From Megasphaera sp. AM44-1BH (GTDB lineage Bacteria > Bacillota > Negativicutes > Veillonellales > Megasphaeraceae), in the NCBI RefSeq assembly GCF_003467125.1, contig NZ_QSFA01000012.1, forward strand, positions 1-64,000: a DNA stretch of 64,000 nt, given 5' to 3'. Positions 50,079-57,816 of the stretch are shown one piece after another (positions within the stretch are counted from its first letter, which is position 1; every line of letters starts with the position of its first letter). The notes below the pieces were generated by a model. It was given only the letters and a program-made list of their open reading frames with translations, ran no database searches and was not told the DNA's origin. Made by a program: the position numbers and the translations under genes.

Positions 50079-50370
50079 ATCAAACGTCACACAAACGCGA
50101 TGAAGCAAACTAGTACACTTACCTGAATCGTTACAGAGAGCTGCCGGCTGGTGCGAGGCAGTGCGGACGAGAAGTCGAACTCATTGCCGAGCGGAAAGGC
50201 TGAACCGAGTAGGCCGCTACGGGAACTCCCGTTACAGAGCATGGATATCGCGAAAATGCCGTATCCGAGAGGGCGCCTGATTGCCAGGCGAAGCAGAGTG
50301 GTACCGCGGAAGGATATATACGCCTTTCGTCTCTTAGCAAACACGCAGAGAGACGAAAGGCGTTTTCGTT
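50079..50370 (+). ncRNA. T-box riboswitch leader
   Basis: A tRNA-sensing leader. The T-box sequence AGAGTGGTACCGCGG is at 50295-50309; its core can pair with the CCA end of uncharged tRNA. A terminator follows: CGCCTTTCGTCTCT (50321-50334) with AGAGACGAAAGGCG (50349-50362) and TTTT. The Stem I region has AGAGAGCTGCCGG and GGTGCGAGGCAG near 50136-50163. The specifier codon should lie near GAACTCATTGCCGAG (about 50176-50190), but I cannot fix the register, so the sensed amino acid is left open. It controls the downstream transporter. Confidence 0.92.
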
Positions 50371-50410
50371 TCTCTCACGAGGGATATTTGTTATACTAGG
50401 GGGAATTATC

Positions 50411-51649
50411 ATGCAAACACCATCCACGATTAAAACCGCATCGCTGAGCCTGTGCTTTTCAGTTGGTGCCGTATTATTCAGTTCTCATGCCGGCGGCGGC
50501 TTCGCCACAGGCAATCAGGAAAATGTCTACTTCGTCAGCCTGGGCTGGCTCGGACCGATTACCGCTATCATTACGATGCTGCTCTTCACACTGACTATCA
50601 AAGAAGCCATGAATATGTATAATTCCCGGCACCTGCGCAGTTATAAGCAGCTGTTCCAGAATTTGTACAGCCCCTTCAAAGGCATCGAAGTATTATTTGA
50701 AGCGTTCTTCTATATCATGGTCATCATGGCCGTTTCCGCGACCGTTTCCGGTGCCGCTTCTGCTCTGGCCGCACAGACGGGCATCAGCTATTATGCCGGT
50801 ATCGGCGTCGTCGGCACAATTATTTTCTTCCTGACTATTTTTGGTGCCGGTCTTGTCCGCCGGGCTACGACGTATATGGGCATTGCCATTCTGGCCATGG
50901 TCATTGCCATCTTCTCCGTCGGTATCTATATGGGCGGCACAGCAGAAGGAACCATGTTCTTCACGCAGGCAATGGCACAGGATTTCGCCGTAAACGGCTT
51001 TTCCAAATTGCCGACAGCCATTCTGCACGCCTTCACCTACTCTGGTTTCCAGTGCGTCGTCATTCCGACCATGATTGTCGTCGGCATGCCGTTAGTTACC
51101 CGTAAAAATTGTGCTACCTCCATGTGGTTCTCGTTCGCTATGAACGCCATTGCCCTGACCTTAGCCGTATGCATGCTCTTAGGCTGGACCGGCATCTATG
51201 GTAAATCTCCACTGCCGACCCTGACCAGCCTGAAATCCATGGGGATGACCTGGCTGACTATTGCTTACAGTATTTTCCTGATGTTATGCCTGATTTCGAC
51301 GGGCGTCACAACCGTCTTTGGCTTTACAGCCCGTTTCTCTGAAATCCATATGCTGAAGAAAATCAGCAAGAGTGCCGTTATCCGTTCTGCTATTGTCACC
51401 TTCTTCATCATTGCTTTGTCCATGACCGTTTCCATCGTGGGGCTGACCAATATCATCAAATACGGCTATGGCTACTGCGGCTATCTGGCCATTGCCATCA
51501 TCATCGTTCCCTTCCTGACCATAGGACGTTACAAAAACATCCGCTATGCCAAGGATAAAGCCTATCGTGCCCGTATCGACGCTATGAATGCAGATCCCGA
51601 TTCTTTCGAAGACGCACCAGTTATGAGCACGGCAAAGGAAAATGCATAA
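50411..51649 (+). CDS. YkvI-like amino-acid/cation membrane transporter
   Basis: A 412-residue membrane protein with about ten helices, belonging to the YkvI-type group related to the amino acid-polyamine-cation superfamily. VGAVLFSSHAGGGFATGNQE contains the glycine-rich unwound first helix typical of LeuT-fold transporters. Later blocks are FYIMVIMAVSATVSGAAS and YSGFQCVVIPTMIVVG. AGGGGG precedes the ATG. The T-box leader shows that expression rises when one aminoacyl-tRNA is short, so it very probably imports that amino acid or a precursor; this context is stronger evidence than the family name. Confidence 0.85.
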   Translation: MQTPSTIKTASLSLCFSVGAVLFSSHAGGGFATGNQENVYFVSLGWLGPITAIITMLLFTLTIKEAMNMYNSRHLRSYKQLFQNLYSPFKGIEVLFEAFFYIMVIMAVSATVSGAASALAAQTGISYYAGIGVVGTIIFFLTIFGAGLVRRATTYMGIAILAMVIAIFSVGIYMGGTAEGTMFFTQAMAQDFAVNGFSKLPTAILHAFTYSGFQCVVIPTMIVVGMPLVTRKNCATSMWFSFAMNAIALTLAVCMLLGWTGIYGKSPLPTLTSLKSMGMTWLTIAYSIFLMLCLISTGVTTVFGFTARFSEIHMLKKISKSAVIRSAIVTFFIIALSMTVSIVGLTNIIKYGYGYCGYLAIAIIIVPFLTIGRYKNIRYAKDKAYRARIDAMNADPDSFEDAPVMSTAKENA

Positions 51650-51696
51650 TTTGCAGATGCCTTAAATAAAAAACATTTACGTCAACTATCAAACTC

Positions 51697-51746
51697 AAAA
51701 GAGAGGCAGTCACATCAAACGTGATGTGACTGCCTCTCTTTTTATA
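51697..51746. terminator. Bidirectional terminator between convergent transporters
   Basis: AAGAGAGGCAGTCACATCA and TGATGTGACTGCCTCTCTT form an 18-19 bp perfect stem with a 5-nt loop and T-runs on both strands. It serves the YkvI-like gene and the convergent EamA gene. Confidence 0.92.
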
Positions 51747-51753
51747 CCCTGAT

Positions 51754-52635
51754 TCAGGCTCTGAGCTCACTGATAAGGGTAGATCCCAGAATGAGGACAG
51801 CACCAATTATCGTGCTGACAGCCAGCGGTTCCTGTAAAAACAAGGCCGACAGAAATACAGCGACAATCGGGTCAATATAGGTCAGGATAGCTACGGTCTG
51901 TGCTTTTAAATATCCCATAGCGCCAAAAAATAAGGAGTAGGCAAAGCCTGTAACAAACAGACTCAGTACGAGAAGCAGGAATAACTGGAAAGGCGTACAG
52001 GACAAGGCAGACCAGTTTTCCGTAATAAGCGTATAGGGCAGCAGGACTACGGCAGCTGCAGCCAGCTGGATAATGGTTTTATCATAAGCCGAAATAGGAG
52101 AAAATTTCTTATTGCACACGATAACAGAAGCATAAAATACCGCTGCACCAAGCGCAAAAAAGACTCCTGACAAGTCCGTAATGTCCGATAACCCGTTTTC
52201 AAAAATACCGCTGACGAACATCATCCCCAGAAGGGCCAGCAGCACACAAACAACCTTTCGTGCCGTAAGGGTTTCGTGTAGCAGCACAGGAGATACGAGA
52301 ATCACGAATACCGGTGCCATATAATAGCAGATAGAGGCAATGGCCAACGTCGTGTGACGGAACGCCTCAAATAGTAAAATCCAGTTAATACCGATACAAA
52401 TGCCGGAAATAATCAGCAATTTCAGGTTATCGCGGATCTGCTCCTTTGACATGGGCATATGACGGAACCGGACCAATAAAAATAAGAACGCCGCCCCTAA
52501 TGAAGCCCGGCTGAGTGCTATAATGCTGGATGGCAGGGGAATATAATGAACGAACAATCCCACTGTCCCAAAGGCAAACATAGAAAAAATAAGATACCCT
52601 CTGGCATGTGATTCCAATGAATACACCTTCCCCAC
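51754..52635 (-). CDS. EamA/DMT family transporter
   Basis: A 293-residue, ten-helix drug/metabolite transporter. The two EamA repeats are visible: FAFGTVGLFVHYIPLPSS at the start of the first, and GVFFALGAAVFYASVIVCNK at the start of the second, with AILTYIDPIVAVFLSALFL near the end. Many members export amino acids or metabolites; the substrate here is unknown. It converges with the YkvI-like gene at a shared terminator and lies downstream of an independent terminated gene. Confidence 0.92.
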   Translation of the reverse strand: MGKVYSLESHARGYLIFSMFAFGTVGLFVHYIPLPSSIIALSRASLGAAFLFLLVRFRHMPMSKEQIRDNLKLLIISGICIGINWILLFEAFRHTTLAIASICYYMAPVFVILVSPVLLHETLTARKVVCVLLALLGMMFVSGIFENGLSDITDLSGVFFALGAAVFYASVIVCNKKFSPISAYDKTIIQLAAAAVVLLPYTLITENWSALSCTPFQLFLLLVLSLFVTGFAYSLFFGAMGYLKAQTVAILTYIDPIVAVFLSALFLQEPLAVSTIIGAVLILGSTLISELRA

Positions 52636-52695
52636 CCCTTCTTGAACCAGAACGATTCGCGCTCGATTCTTTAAAAACTATATTAATTATATAAT

Positions 52696-52750
52696 TAAAA
52701 AACGCCCTTCTGACCGGCAGGATTGCCCATATCCTGTCAGCCAGAAGGGA
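52696..52750 (-). terminator. Terminator of the membrane protein gene
   Basis: CCCTTCTG and CAGAAGGG, with GGCAGGAT/ATCCTGTC inner pairing, followed on the minus strand by TTTTTT. It lies 46 nt after the gene at 52796. Confidence 0.85.
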
Positions 52751-52795
52751 AACACCGATTGTACTGTACATACGGTGCCGTCACGATACCTGTTC

Positions 52796-53626
52796 TTACT
52801 TATCCATTCCATCCGGTATCTGCTGTTCCATCACCTTGGTCGTCTGATGCCAGGCACGGAAAAAATAGGTCTGGGGAATCAGGCTTTTTGGCAGATATAT
52901 GGCCAGTATCACAAAGGTAAGGAAGAAAATCAGAACACTGGCATTTCGCTTGAGTGTCGGAAGAGAAATAAAAATCTTTGCATTAAACTTAAAAATAAAA
53001 TATCCCAGGAAATAGTAAAAGACGACTATCCCCACGACCATAGGCCATCCTAAATCCGTACATACTTGTTGTACATACGCTCCCAATGATTCAGTACGTA
53101 ATGTAAGGATTGCCTGTTCGGTTATACAAGTCCCATAGAGGGAAAAATGTATGACCTGACATAAGGGAATAAACATCAGGAGTTGTGATAATATGGTCGT
53201 GCAGGACTGAAAAAGACGGCAATGCCTGCGTCCGGCAGTCAGCTGCTGCGCTGACATCAGAAACAGTGCAGCATAGCAGCCAAACAATATATCCGCCATG
53301 GGATCCAGTCTGGGAGCACCCTCACGCTGGAGATACATCAGCAGTGGCGTAGTCAGGGCCCAGCTCATGCCCGTAAGGAATTGTGTCAGCCAGAGCCGGG
53401 AAAGAAGGGTCTTGCCGCTGATCTGCTGTACGACATAAAACAGCAGCATCGGAGGTATCAGCTGTCTCGTAGCCAGGCTCACATCATGGATATCCTGCCC
53501 TGTCGATGTGCCATAATACAAAAGGAAACAGGCGGCATACAAGAGCAGGCATTGTGCAATAAAGCGTATATTCTGGTTGCGTGAAGTACGTGGTGTATTG
53601 TCAGGTATGTTCTCAGTCATGTACAT
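52796..53626 (-). CDS. Membrane protein resembling the N-terminal half of a lipid head-group sulfatase family enzyme
   Basis: A 276-residue protein with five to six helices. The stretch HFSLYGTCITEQAILTLRTE (then SLGAYVQQV) resembles the periplasmic segment before the catalytic domain in LTA-synthase/phosphoethanolamine-transferase proteins, which usually reads as fG-x-x-lT-x-d-x-x-x-x-ilqT-x-x-EA-x-eY. The alkaline-phosphatase-like catalytic domain that should follow is absent; the gene ends with QQIPDGMDK and a strong terminator. I start at ATG 53626, 6 nt after AAAGGA. It may be a stand-alone partner of a separate enzyme, or a degenerate paralogue. The family call is by pattern and tentative. 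Confidence 0.5.
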   Translation of the reverse strand: MYMTENIPDNTPRTSRNQNIRFIAQCLLLYAACFLLYYGTSTGQDIHDVSLATRQLIPPMLLFYVVQQISGKTLLSRLWLTQFLTGMSWALTTPLLMYLQREGAPRLDPMADILFGCYAALFLMSAQQLTAGRRHCRLFQSCTTILSQLLMFIPLCQVIHFSLYGTCITEQAILTLRTESLGAYVQQVCTDLGWPMVVGIVVFYYFLGYFIFKFNAKIFISLPTLKRNASVLIFFLTFVILAIYLPKSLIPQTYFFRAWHQTTKVMEQQIPDGMDK

Positions 53627-53659
53627 TGATGTTCCTTTAAAAACTACATAGTATAGGCT

Positions 53660-53668
53660 TATTATACC
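53660..53668 (-). promoter_or_regulatory. Extended -10 promoter of the membrane protein gene
   Basis: Minus-strand TGGTATAAT, 34 nt before the ATG at 53626. No strong -35 is seen. Confidence 0.55.
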
Positions 53669-53710
53669 ATGACAAAAGCATAATGAAAATATGCAGACCA
53701 TAAAATAAAC

Positions 53711-53739
53711 TTGACGATATAAATAATTCATGTTATACT
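53711..53739 (+). promoter_or_regulatory. tRNA-Ser promoter
   Basis: TTGACG (53711-53716), 17 bp, TATACT (53734-53739) on the plus strand, 30 nt before the tRNA. Confidence 0.8.
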
Positions 53740-53768
53740 ACATTAGTATTGCATGTTAAGTATTACAT

Positions 53769-53857
53769 GGAGCGGTATCGAAGTGGTCATAACGGGGCTG
53801 ACTCGAAATCAGTTAGGCCGAAAGGTCTCGTGGGTTCGAATCCCACCCGCTCCGCCA
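53769..53857 (+). tRNA. tRNA-Ser (anticodon CGA)
   Basis: An 89-nt class II tRNA. Acceptor arms GGAGCGG and CCGCTCC, discriminator G and encoded CCA. The anticodon loop CTCGAAA between GCTGA and TCAGT gives anticodon CGA, reading UCG. The variable arm AGGCCGAAAGGTCT and the T arm GTGGGTTCGAATCCCAC are intact. It is a single gene with its own promoter and terminator. The prophage is not inserted here. Confidence 0.97.
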
Positions 53858-53859
53858 GA

Positions 53860-53909
53860 TAAAAAGCGCACTCATAAGCCATTAACGAAGCTTATGGGTG
53901 CGCTTTTTC
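53860..53909 (+). terminator. Terminator after tRNA-Ser
   Basis: AAAAAGCGCAC and CATAAGC pair with GCTTATG and GTGCGCTTTTT; T-run on the plus strand, 3 nt after the tRNA. Confidence 0.85.
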
Positions 53910-54024
53910 TATGTCCGGAATACGGAGTTACTTTTATCCCATTCTTCTGTATTCTTTGTTTCTATCTTTTATTTCATTACATTTAATAGTATGATAGACA
54001 TAGATATTGTCAGGAGGGATTACT

Positions 54025-54942
54025 ATGAATACTGATATGGTGACCCAATTAATTCCCGGACATGGGTTGAAACTAAAAGGCCGGGAATTACAAAATTATA
54101 TCACAGCTGAAGTAAAGCGGATGCGGGCCGGGGAAAAAGATTACCACTTGACCATCCCTACAGGATGGGAAAAGTCGGAACGTACGATTAACGATATCGT
54201 AGTTGAAGAATTCCGTACAACATCCCGGTCCAATCTCGTTCTGCTGCAGTTCCATGGTGGCGGTTATACCGGTGCCATGCACGATAAGTGGCGAGTCAGC
54301 GCGATTCTGCAAGCATCCCTTGTTAATGCCAAAGTTGCTTATTGTGTAAATTACCGGCTGGCACCAACTTATGTATATCCGGCTGCATTAGAGGATGCTC
54401 TTGCTGTTTATAATTATATTTTAGAACAGGGGACAGATGCAAAGGACATCATCCTTATTGGCGATTCTGCCGGTGCCAACCTGGCCATTGAAACAGTGAT
54501 GTTTCTTCGGGATCACAATATTAGTCTTCCCCGTGTTTTGCTTCTGCAGTCTCCCTGGGTGGATTTAGGTACCAGCCAGGCATCGCGAACGAGTAATAGA
54601 GAAAAAGATCAGATTTTAGGCCGTACTGCTCCACTGTATCCGGAAATACTGAAACCATCTTATGCCGGCAGCCTTTCAGTAGATGATCCACACCTTTCCC
54701 CCATCAACGGTAATCTGGCCGGTCTGCCACCCATGCTCATCCAGACCGGGGGCAATGAAATATTTCTCAGCGAAGATGAAGAATTTGCCCATAAAGCCGC
54801 CCATGCAGGCGTGCATGTTACACTAAGCATATATCCCGGGATGCCACATAATTTCGGTATCTGTTTACCTGAATTAGAAGAATCCGTACAATCAGAATAC
54901 GAAATCAGAGATTTTGTCCGTCATTATACAGAGAATAACTGA
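54025..54942 (+). CDS. Alpha/beta hydrolase (HSL-like esterase)
   Basis: A 305-residue alpha/beta hydrolase_3 family protein. The oxyanion-hole motif HGGGYTGAM, nucleophile elbow GDSAGAN, and the late YPGMPHNFGI with the catalytic histidine are present, with an acidic residue in FLSEDEEFAHKA. No signal peptide is visible, so it is likely a cytoplasmic carboxylesterase or deacylase. ATG 54025 follows AGGAGGG. It stands alone between tRNA-Ser and a convergent gene. The natural substrate is unknown. Confidence 0.92.
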   Translation: MNTDMVTQLIPGHGLKLKGRELQNYITAEVKRMRAGEKDYHLTIPTGWEKSERTINDIVVEEFRTTSRSNLVLLQFHGGGYTGAMHDKWRVSAILQASLVNAKVAYCVNYRLAPTYVYPAALEDALAVYNYILEQGTDAKDIILIGDSAGANLAIETVMFLRDHNISLPRVLLLQSPWVDLGTSQASRTSNREKDQILGRTAPLYPEILKPSYAGSLSVDDPHLSPINGNLAGLPPMLIQTGGNEIFLSEDEEFAHKAAHAGVHVTLSIYPGMPHNFGICLPELEESVQSEYEIRDFVRHYTENN

Positions 54943-54973
54943 CACCAACGCCAAAAAAGCACCTTTCAACCTG

Positions 54974-55927
54974 TCACGTCCGATTGCCCAGGGAACGGGC
55001 GGCGCATCGTTTTAGTGTTTTAGCTTCGTCCGCAGCGATATGATAGTCCGTATAGGGTATAACCTTCTCTTGGATAAATGTCTCTGATTGCGCCAGTAAT
55101 TTTTCTGGTTGCAGCTGGGGAGCCAGTTCTTCCAGTCCGGGGTAGGCGTCGCCTTGATTCCAATCATGCTGCCGGTTATAGGGACAAATGTCCTGACAAC
55201 TGTCACACCCACAGATCCAGGTGCCGCAGTTCTTATCATCCAGCCCGGGTGAGAGTTCCCCTTTGGCAAAAGTAGTAATAAAAGAGACGCATTCCAGTGG
55301 GCTCATGGTAAACGGTCCTTTCAGGGCTCCGCTGGGGCAATGCGCTTGACATAAATGACAGCTTTCGGCACATGGCCGTATATCCGGTACATGATGACAC
55401 CAGGCCTTCTGGTCTGTCACATACCCCACCAGCTCCACAAAAGAGCCTTTTTTCGTATAGAAAAAATTATTTTTACGAATAATCCCCAGGCCCGCCATCA
55501 TGGCCGCATACCGCAAGGGACCAATGCTGCGATGTCCAAATTGACTACCTCCTTCACAGCGGATTCCCTGCTCCTTAAACCACGTTTCAAAGTCTCTACG
55601 CGCAGCGAGACTCTCTTTACAGACACCATTACTGGGTGACAGGAAAAAAGCTTTACCATATTTTCCCCGCAACGAAGCGGGAAAGCGGTACTTGCCTAAC
55701 CAATACGTACCAATGATTACCGATTTAGCCCAAGGGAACCGTTTCTTAATATTCGCAAAATCTCCCATTCTCTGATAAAAAAAGGCGCTGGACGGAACTT
55801 TCTCTTCCCGTTCTTGTAACCGCTGTTGAAATCCATCCATATCATCTATCGGAATGATTCCACAATCATCAAAGCCACAGGCCAATGCCTTATCGTAAAT
55901 GACCTGCCCTAATTTATCCGTGTCCAT
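54974..55927 (-). CDS. QueG-like iron-sulfur protein
   Basis: A 317-residue protein related to epoxyqueuosine reductase: an N-terminal cobalamin-binding-like region (AAMMAGLGIIRKNNFFYTKK), then two 4Fe-4S motifs, CAESCHLCQAHCPSGAL and CGCDSCQDICPYN. True QueG usually has GLGWIGKN; here it is GLGIIRKN, and the length is slightly short, so it is probably a paralogue with another substrate. ATG 55927 follows AAGGAG. It lies 57 nt downstream of a MarR gene with a perfect palindrome between them, so it is probably under that repressor. Confidence 0.75.
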   Translation of the reverse strand: MDTDKLGQVIYDKALACGFDDCGIIPIDDMDGFQQRLQEREEKVPSSAFFYQRMGDFANIKKRFPWAKSVIIGTYWLGKYRFPASLRGKYGKAFFLSPSNGVCKESLAARRDFETWFKEQGIRCEGGSQFGHRSIGPLRYAAMMAGLGIIRKNNFFYTKKGSFVELVGYVTDQKAWCHHVPDIRPCAESCHLCQAHCPSGALKGPFTMSPLECVSFITTFAKGELSPGLDDKNCGTWICGCDSCQDICPYNRQHDWNQGDAYPGLEELAPQLQPEKLLAQSETFIQEKVIPYTDYHIAADEAKTLKRCAARSLGNRT

Positions 55928-55952
55928 GTTTATCTCTCCTTCTCTTCTTGTA

Positions 55953-55968
55953 TCGTGTATATACACGA
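55953..55968. promoter_or_regulatory. Perfect palindrome, putative MarR operator 1
   Basis: TCGTGTATATACACGA, 16 bp and fully palindromic, lies between the marR stop and the QueG-like gene. A related sequence overlaps the marR promoter region at 56434-56449. Confidence 0.75.
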
Positions 55969-55984
55969 AAAATAAAAAATATAT

Positions 55985-56419
55985 CTATTCCATTAGCTGG
56001 GCTAATAAATCTTCTAATTGGCTCATTTTCTTTTTCCCTAAGCGGGATTCCAATTGCTGCTGCGCTTGTTGCCAATATCCATAGGCCTGCGCAAACACGG
56101 CTTGTCCCTGCGCTGTCAGTTGAACGAGTCTTCGCCGCCCTGTAGAAGGGAGCGTTTCCATCAATCCTCGTTTCGTAAGCAGCGTAATATTCCGGGAAAG
56201 AGTCGTCCGGTCCAAATTCATGGTTAAGGCTAATTCTGTAATTGATAAAGGGCCTAATTCTTTACTATGCCAGAGAATAGAATACTGTTGCACCGTAATC
56301 CCTGCTTCTTGCAAATACTTGTCGTATAAAGCCGTAACGGCCAAGGTAACTTGCCGTAAATTGAAGCAATGACATTGCCGTAAATGAAATTTCTTATTGG
56401 CATTACATTCTTGATTCAT
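55985..56419 (-). CDS. MarR family transcriptional regulator
   Basis: A 144-residue winged-helix repressor. The HTH is LSITELALTMNLDRTTLSRN followed by ITLLTKRGLM, and the wing STGRRRLVQLTAQGQ. The N-terminus is unusual in having three cysteines (MNQECNANKKFHLRQCHC), which may sense oxidants or metals. It lies upstream of the QueG-like gene on the same strand, and palindromes flank it, which points to autoregulation and control of its partner. Confidence 0.92.
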   Translation of the reverse strand: MNQECNANKKFHLRQCHCFNLRQVTLAVTALYDKYLQEAGITVQQYSILWHSKELGPLSITELALTMNLDRTTLSRNITLLTKRGLMETLPSTGRRRLVQLTAQGQAVFAQAYGYWQQAQQQLESRLGKKKMSQLEDLLAQLME

Positions 56420-56433
56420 GTTCTATCCTCTCA

Positions 56434-56449
56434 TCGTGTATATGCACTA
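56434..56449. promoter_or_regulatory. Putative MarR operator 2
   Basis: TCGTGTATATGCACTA matches the perfect palindrome at 55953-55968 at 14 of 16 positions. It lies directly downstream of the marR -10 element, where a bound repressor would block initiation. Confidence 0.65.
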
Positions 56450-56477
56450 TATTATCATCAGTCACCGATTTCGTCAA
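56449..56477 (-). promoter_or_regulatory. marR promoter
   Basis: Minus-strand TTGACG (56472-56477), 17 bp, TAATAT (56449-56454). The operator abuts the -10. Confidence 0.7.
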
Positions 56478-56760
56478 GAACCGGCCGGTTCTTTTTGCTA
56501 TCTTTCATTTCGCCTTTTCCGTGTATCAGAAAAAATACAACAGGGAATCCTGCTTTTTCCACTTAGATTCTCTGCCGTAATCCTTTTTCCTGCCTATGCC
56601 CTGATTTCCGTGCCGTTCTTGAAGTTCACCCGGATGTCCCGGGTTTACCAACACAAAACACACCTGCCTCTTATCTATTCATCCATATAGCTCTCTGAGT
56701 GTGATATAATAAATGCATAAAAAATTCTGCATAGGGCAGTAAATCATCGAGGCATTCCTT
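56478..56760. other. Intergenic region between marR and merR genes
   Basis: Divergent spacer of about 280 nt. No gene is supported. ACCCGG/CCGGGT makes a small hairpin near 56626-56645. TGATATAAT at 56702-56710 is an extended -10 for the merR gene on the plus strand. Confidence 0.5.
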
Positions 56761-57579
56761 ATGAAATCGTATTATACAATAGGTGAAACGGCAAAACTAC
56801 TAGGAGTGACAACACAGACCCTGCGGCATTATGAAAAAATCGGTATTTTACAACCCCGTAAAATAGATTCACATACGGGATACCGCTATTACTCATTTGA
56901 TCAGTTCCATATCATTGACCGGGTAAAATATCTTCAGGGATTAGGCCTGCATCTGAACGATATCGGCCAAATCATCAAAAAAGGGACCGTTGCCGGCCTT
57001 CTGCCTGCCCTGGAAAAAGAATGGCAGAAATCCTATCAGGAACTGGAACAGATTCAGAACCGCATCAAAGATATCGAATGGTACATCGAATATTTTACCT
57101 ATCTCAGTAAAATAGATGATTCCAGCATTTTGTATCATCTCCATCTGCCGGAACGCCATATCATCCAGGTACCCTGCTACGATACAGACGCCCTGGCCGA
57201 TATGGAAATCCGCCTGGCGAAAGCCAAAGGTTCTTCCCGTCTCCATCACTTACCTTACCGGAGACAATATGGATATATTCTTTCTATTTCTGATTTGTTC
57301 GCCAGCCGTTTTCATCCTACACAGTATTTTATTTATCTGAAACACCGCCCGGATCAGTATCTTCCAGAATATAAAAAGCTGCCTGCCGGCGAATACATCT
57401 GTTTTCGCACCCAGATTCTAAAAGAACATTGGGATACGACACTGCTGCATAACTTTTTCTCTGATATGAATCGGCCGGAGCTTGCCCTGGCCCTGGAATT
57501 CGAAGATAATCTGGTTGAATATGAGGATGCCCAGTACGAAGTACAAATATATTCTCCTGAACAAAATCAAACTTTATAG
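56761..57579 (+). CDS. MerR family regulator with effector-binding domain (BmrR-like)
   Basis: A 272-residue regulator. The MerR HTH is YTIGETAKLLGVTTQTLRHY, followed by EKIGILQPRK and TGYRYYSFDQF. A coiled-coil (about 80-115) leads to a C-terminal effector-binding domain like that of drug-sensing MerR proteins (LPERHIIQVPCYDTDA, then RHPDQYLPEYKKLPAGEYIC-like stretches). It ends at a terminator, and 15 nt later starts a promoter with a 19-bp spacer that suits MerR activation of the following lyase-transporter pair. Confidence 0.93.
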   Translation: MKSYYTIGETAKLLGVTTQTLRHYEKIGILQPRKIDSHTGYRYYSFDQFHIIDRVKYLQGLGLHLNDIGQIIKKGTVAGLLPALEKEWQKSYQELEQIQNRIKDIEWYIEYFTYLSKIDDSSILYHLHLPERHIIQVPCYDTDALADMEIRLAKAKGSSRLHHLPYRRQYGYILSISDLFASRFHPTQYFIYLKHRPDQYLPEYKKLPAGEYICFRTQILKEHWDTTLLHNFFSDMNRPELALALEFEDNLVEYEDAQYEVQIYSPEQNQTL

Positions 57580-57672
57580 CAGGAATAAGGTTGTATGATA
57601 TATCTTCTCCCTGATGCATACATTTTCTTTTGTAAAAGAGCTAAAAAGCATATTATCGATGAAACAATTGCA

Positions 57673-57711
57673 AGAATAGGCTGAGAATTTCCTCAGCCTA
57701 TTCTTTTTTTG
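57673..57711 (+). terminator. Terminator of the merR gene
   Basis: AGAATAGGCTGAG and CTCAGCCTATTCT form a 13-bp perfect stem followed by seven T residues. Confidence 0.92.
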
Positions 57712-57725
57712 CAACAAAAAATGAT

Positions 57726-57756
57726 TTGACTTGTTTCTTACCAGAAGGTTTATGCT
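57726..57756 (+). promoter_or_regulatory. MerR-type promoter with 19-bp spacer
   Basis: TTGACT (57726-57731), 19-bp spacer, TATGCT (57751-57756), 60 nt before the PLP enzyme start. A 19-bp spacer is the hallmark of promoters that MerR proteins activate by twisting DNA. TTCT/AGAA at the centre gives only a weak dyad. Confidence 0.6.
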
Positions 57757-57816
57757 CTACTCATAGCAAAAACATCGTTTTGCAAGTACTACTATTATTT
57801 TTAGGAGGATACCATC

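Noticed and set aside
53769..53857. tRNA-Ser as the prophage integration site
   Set aside because: It is intact and 30 kb from the recombinase genes; serine recombinases also rarely use tRNA genes.
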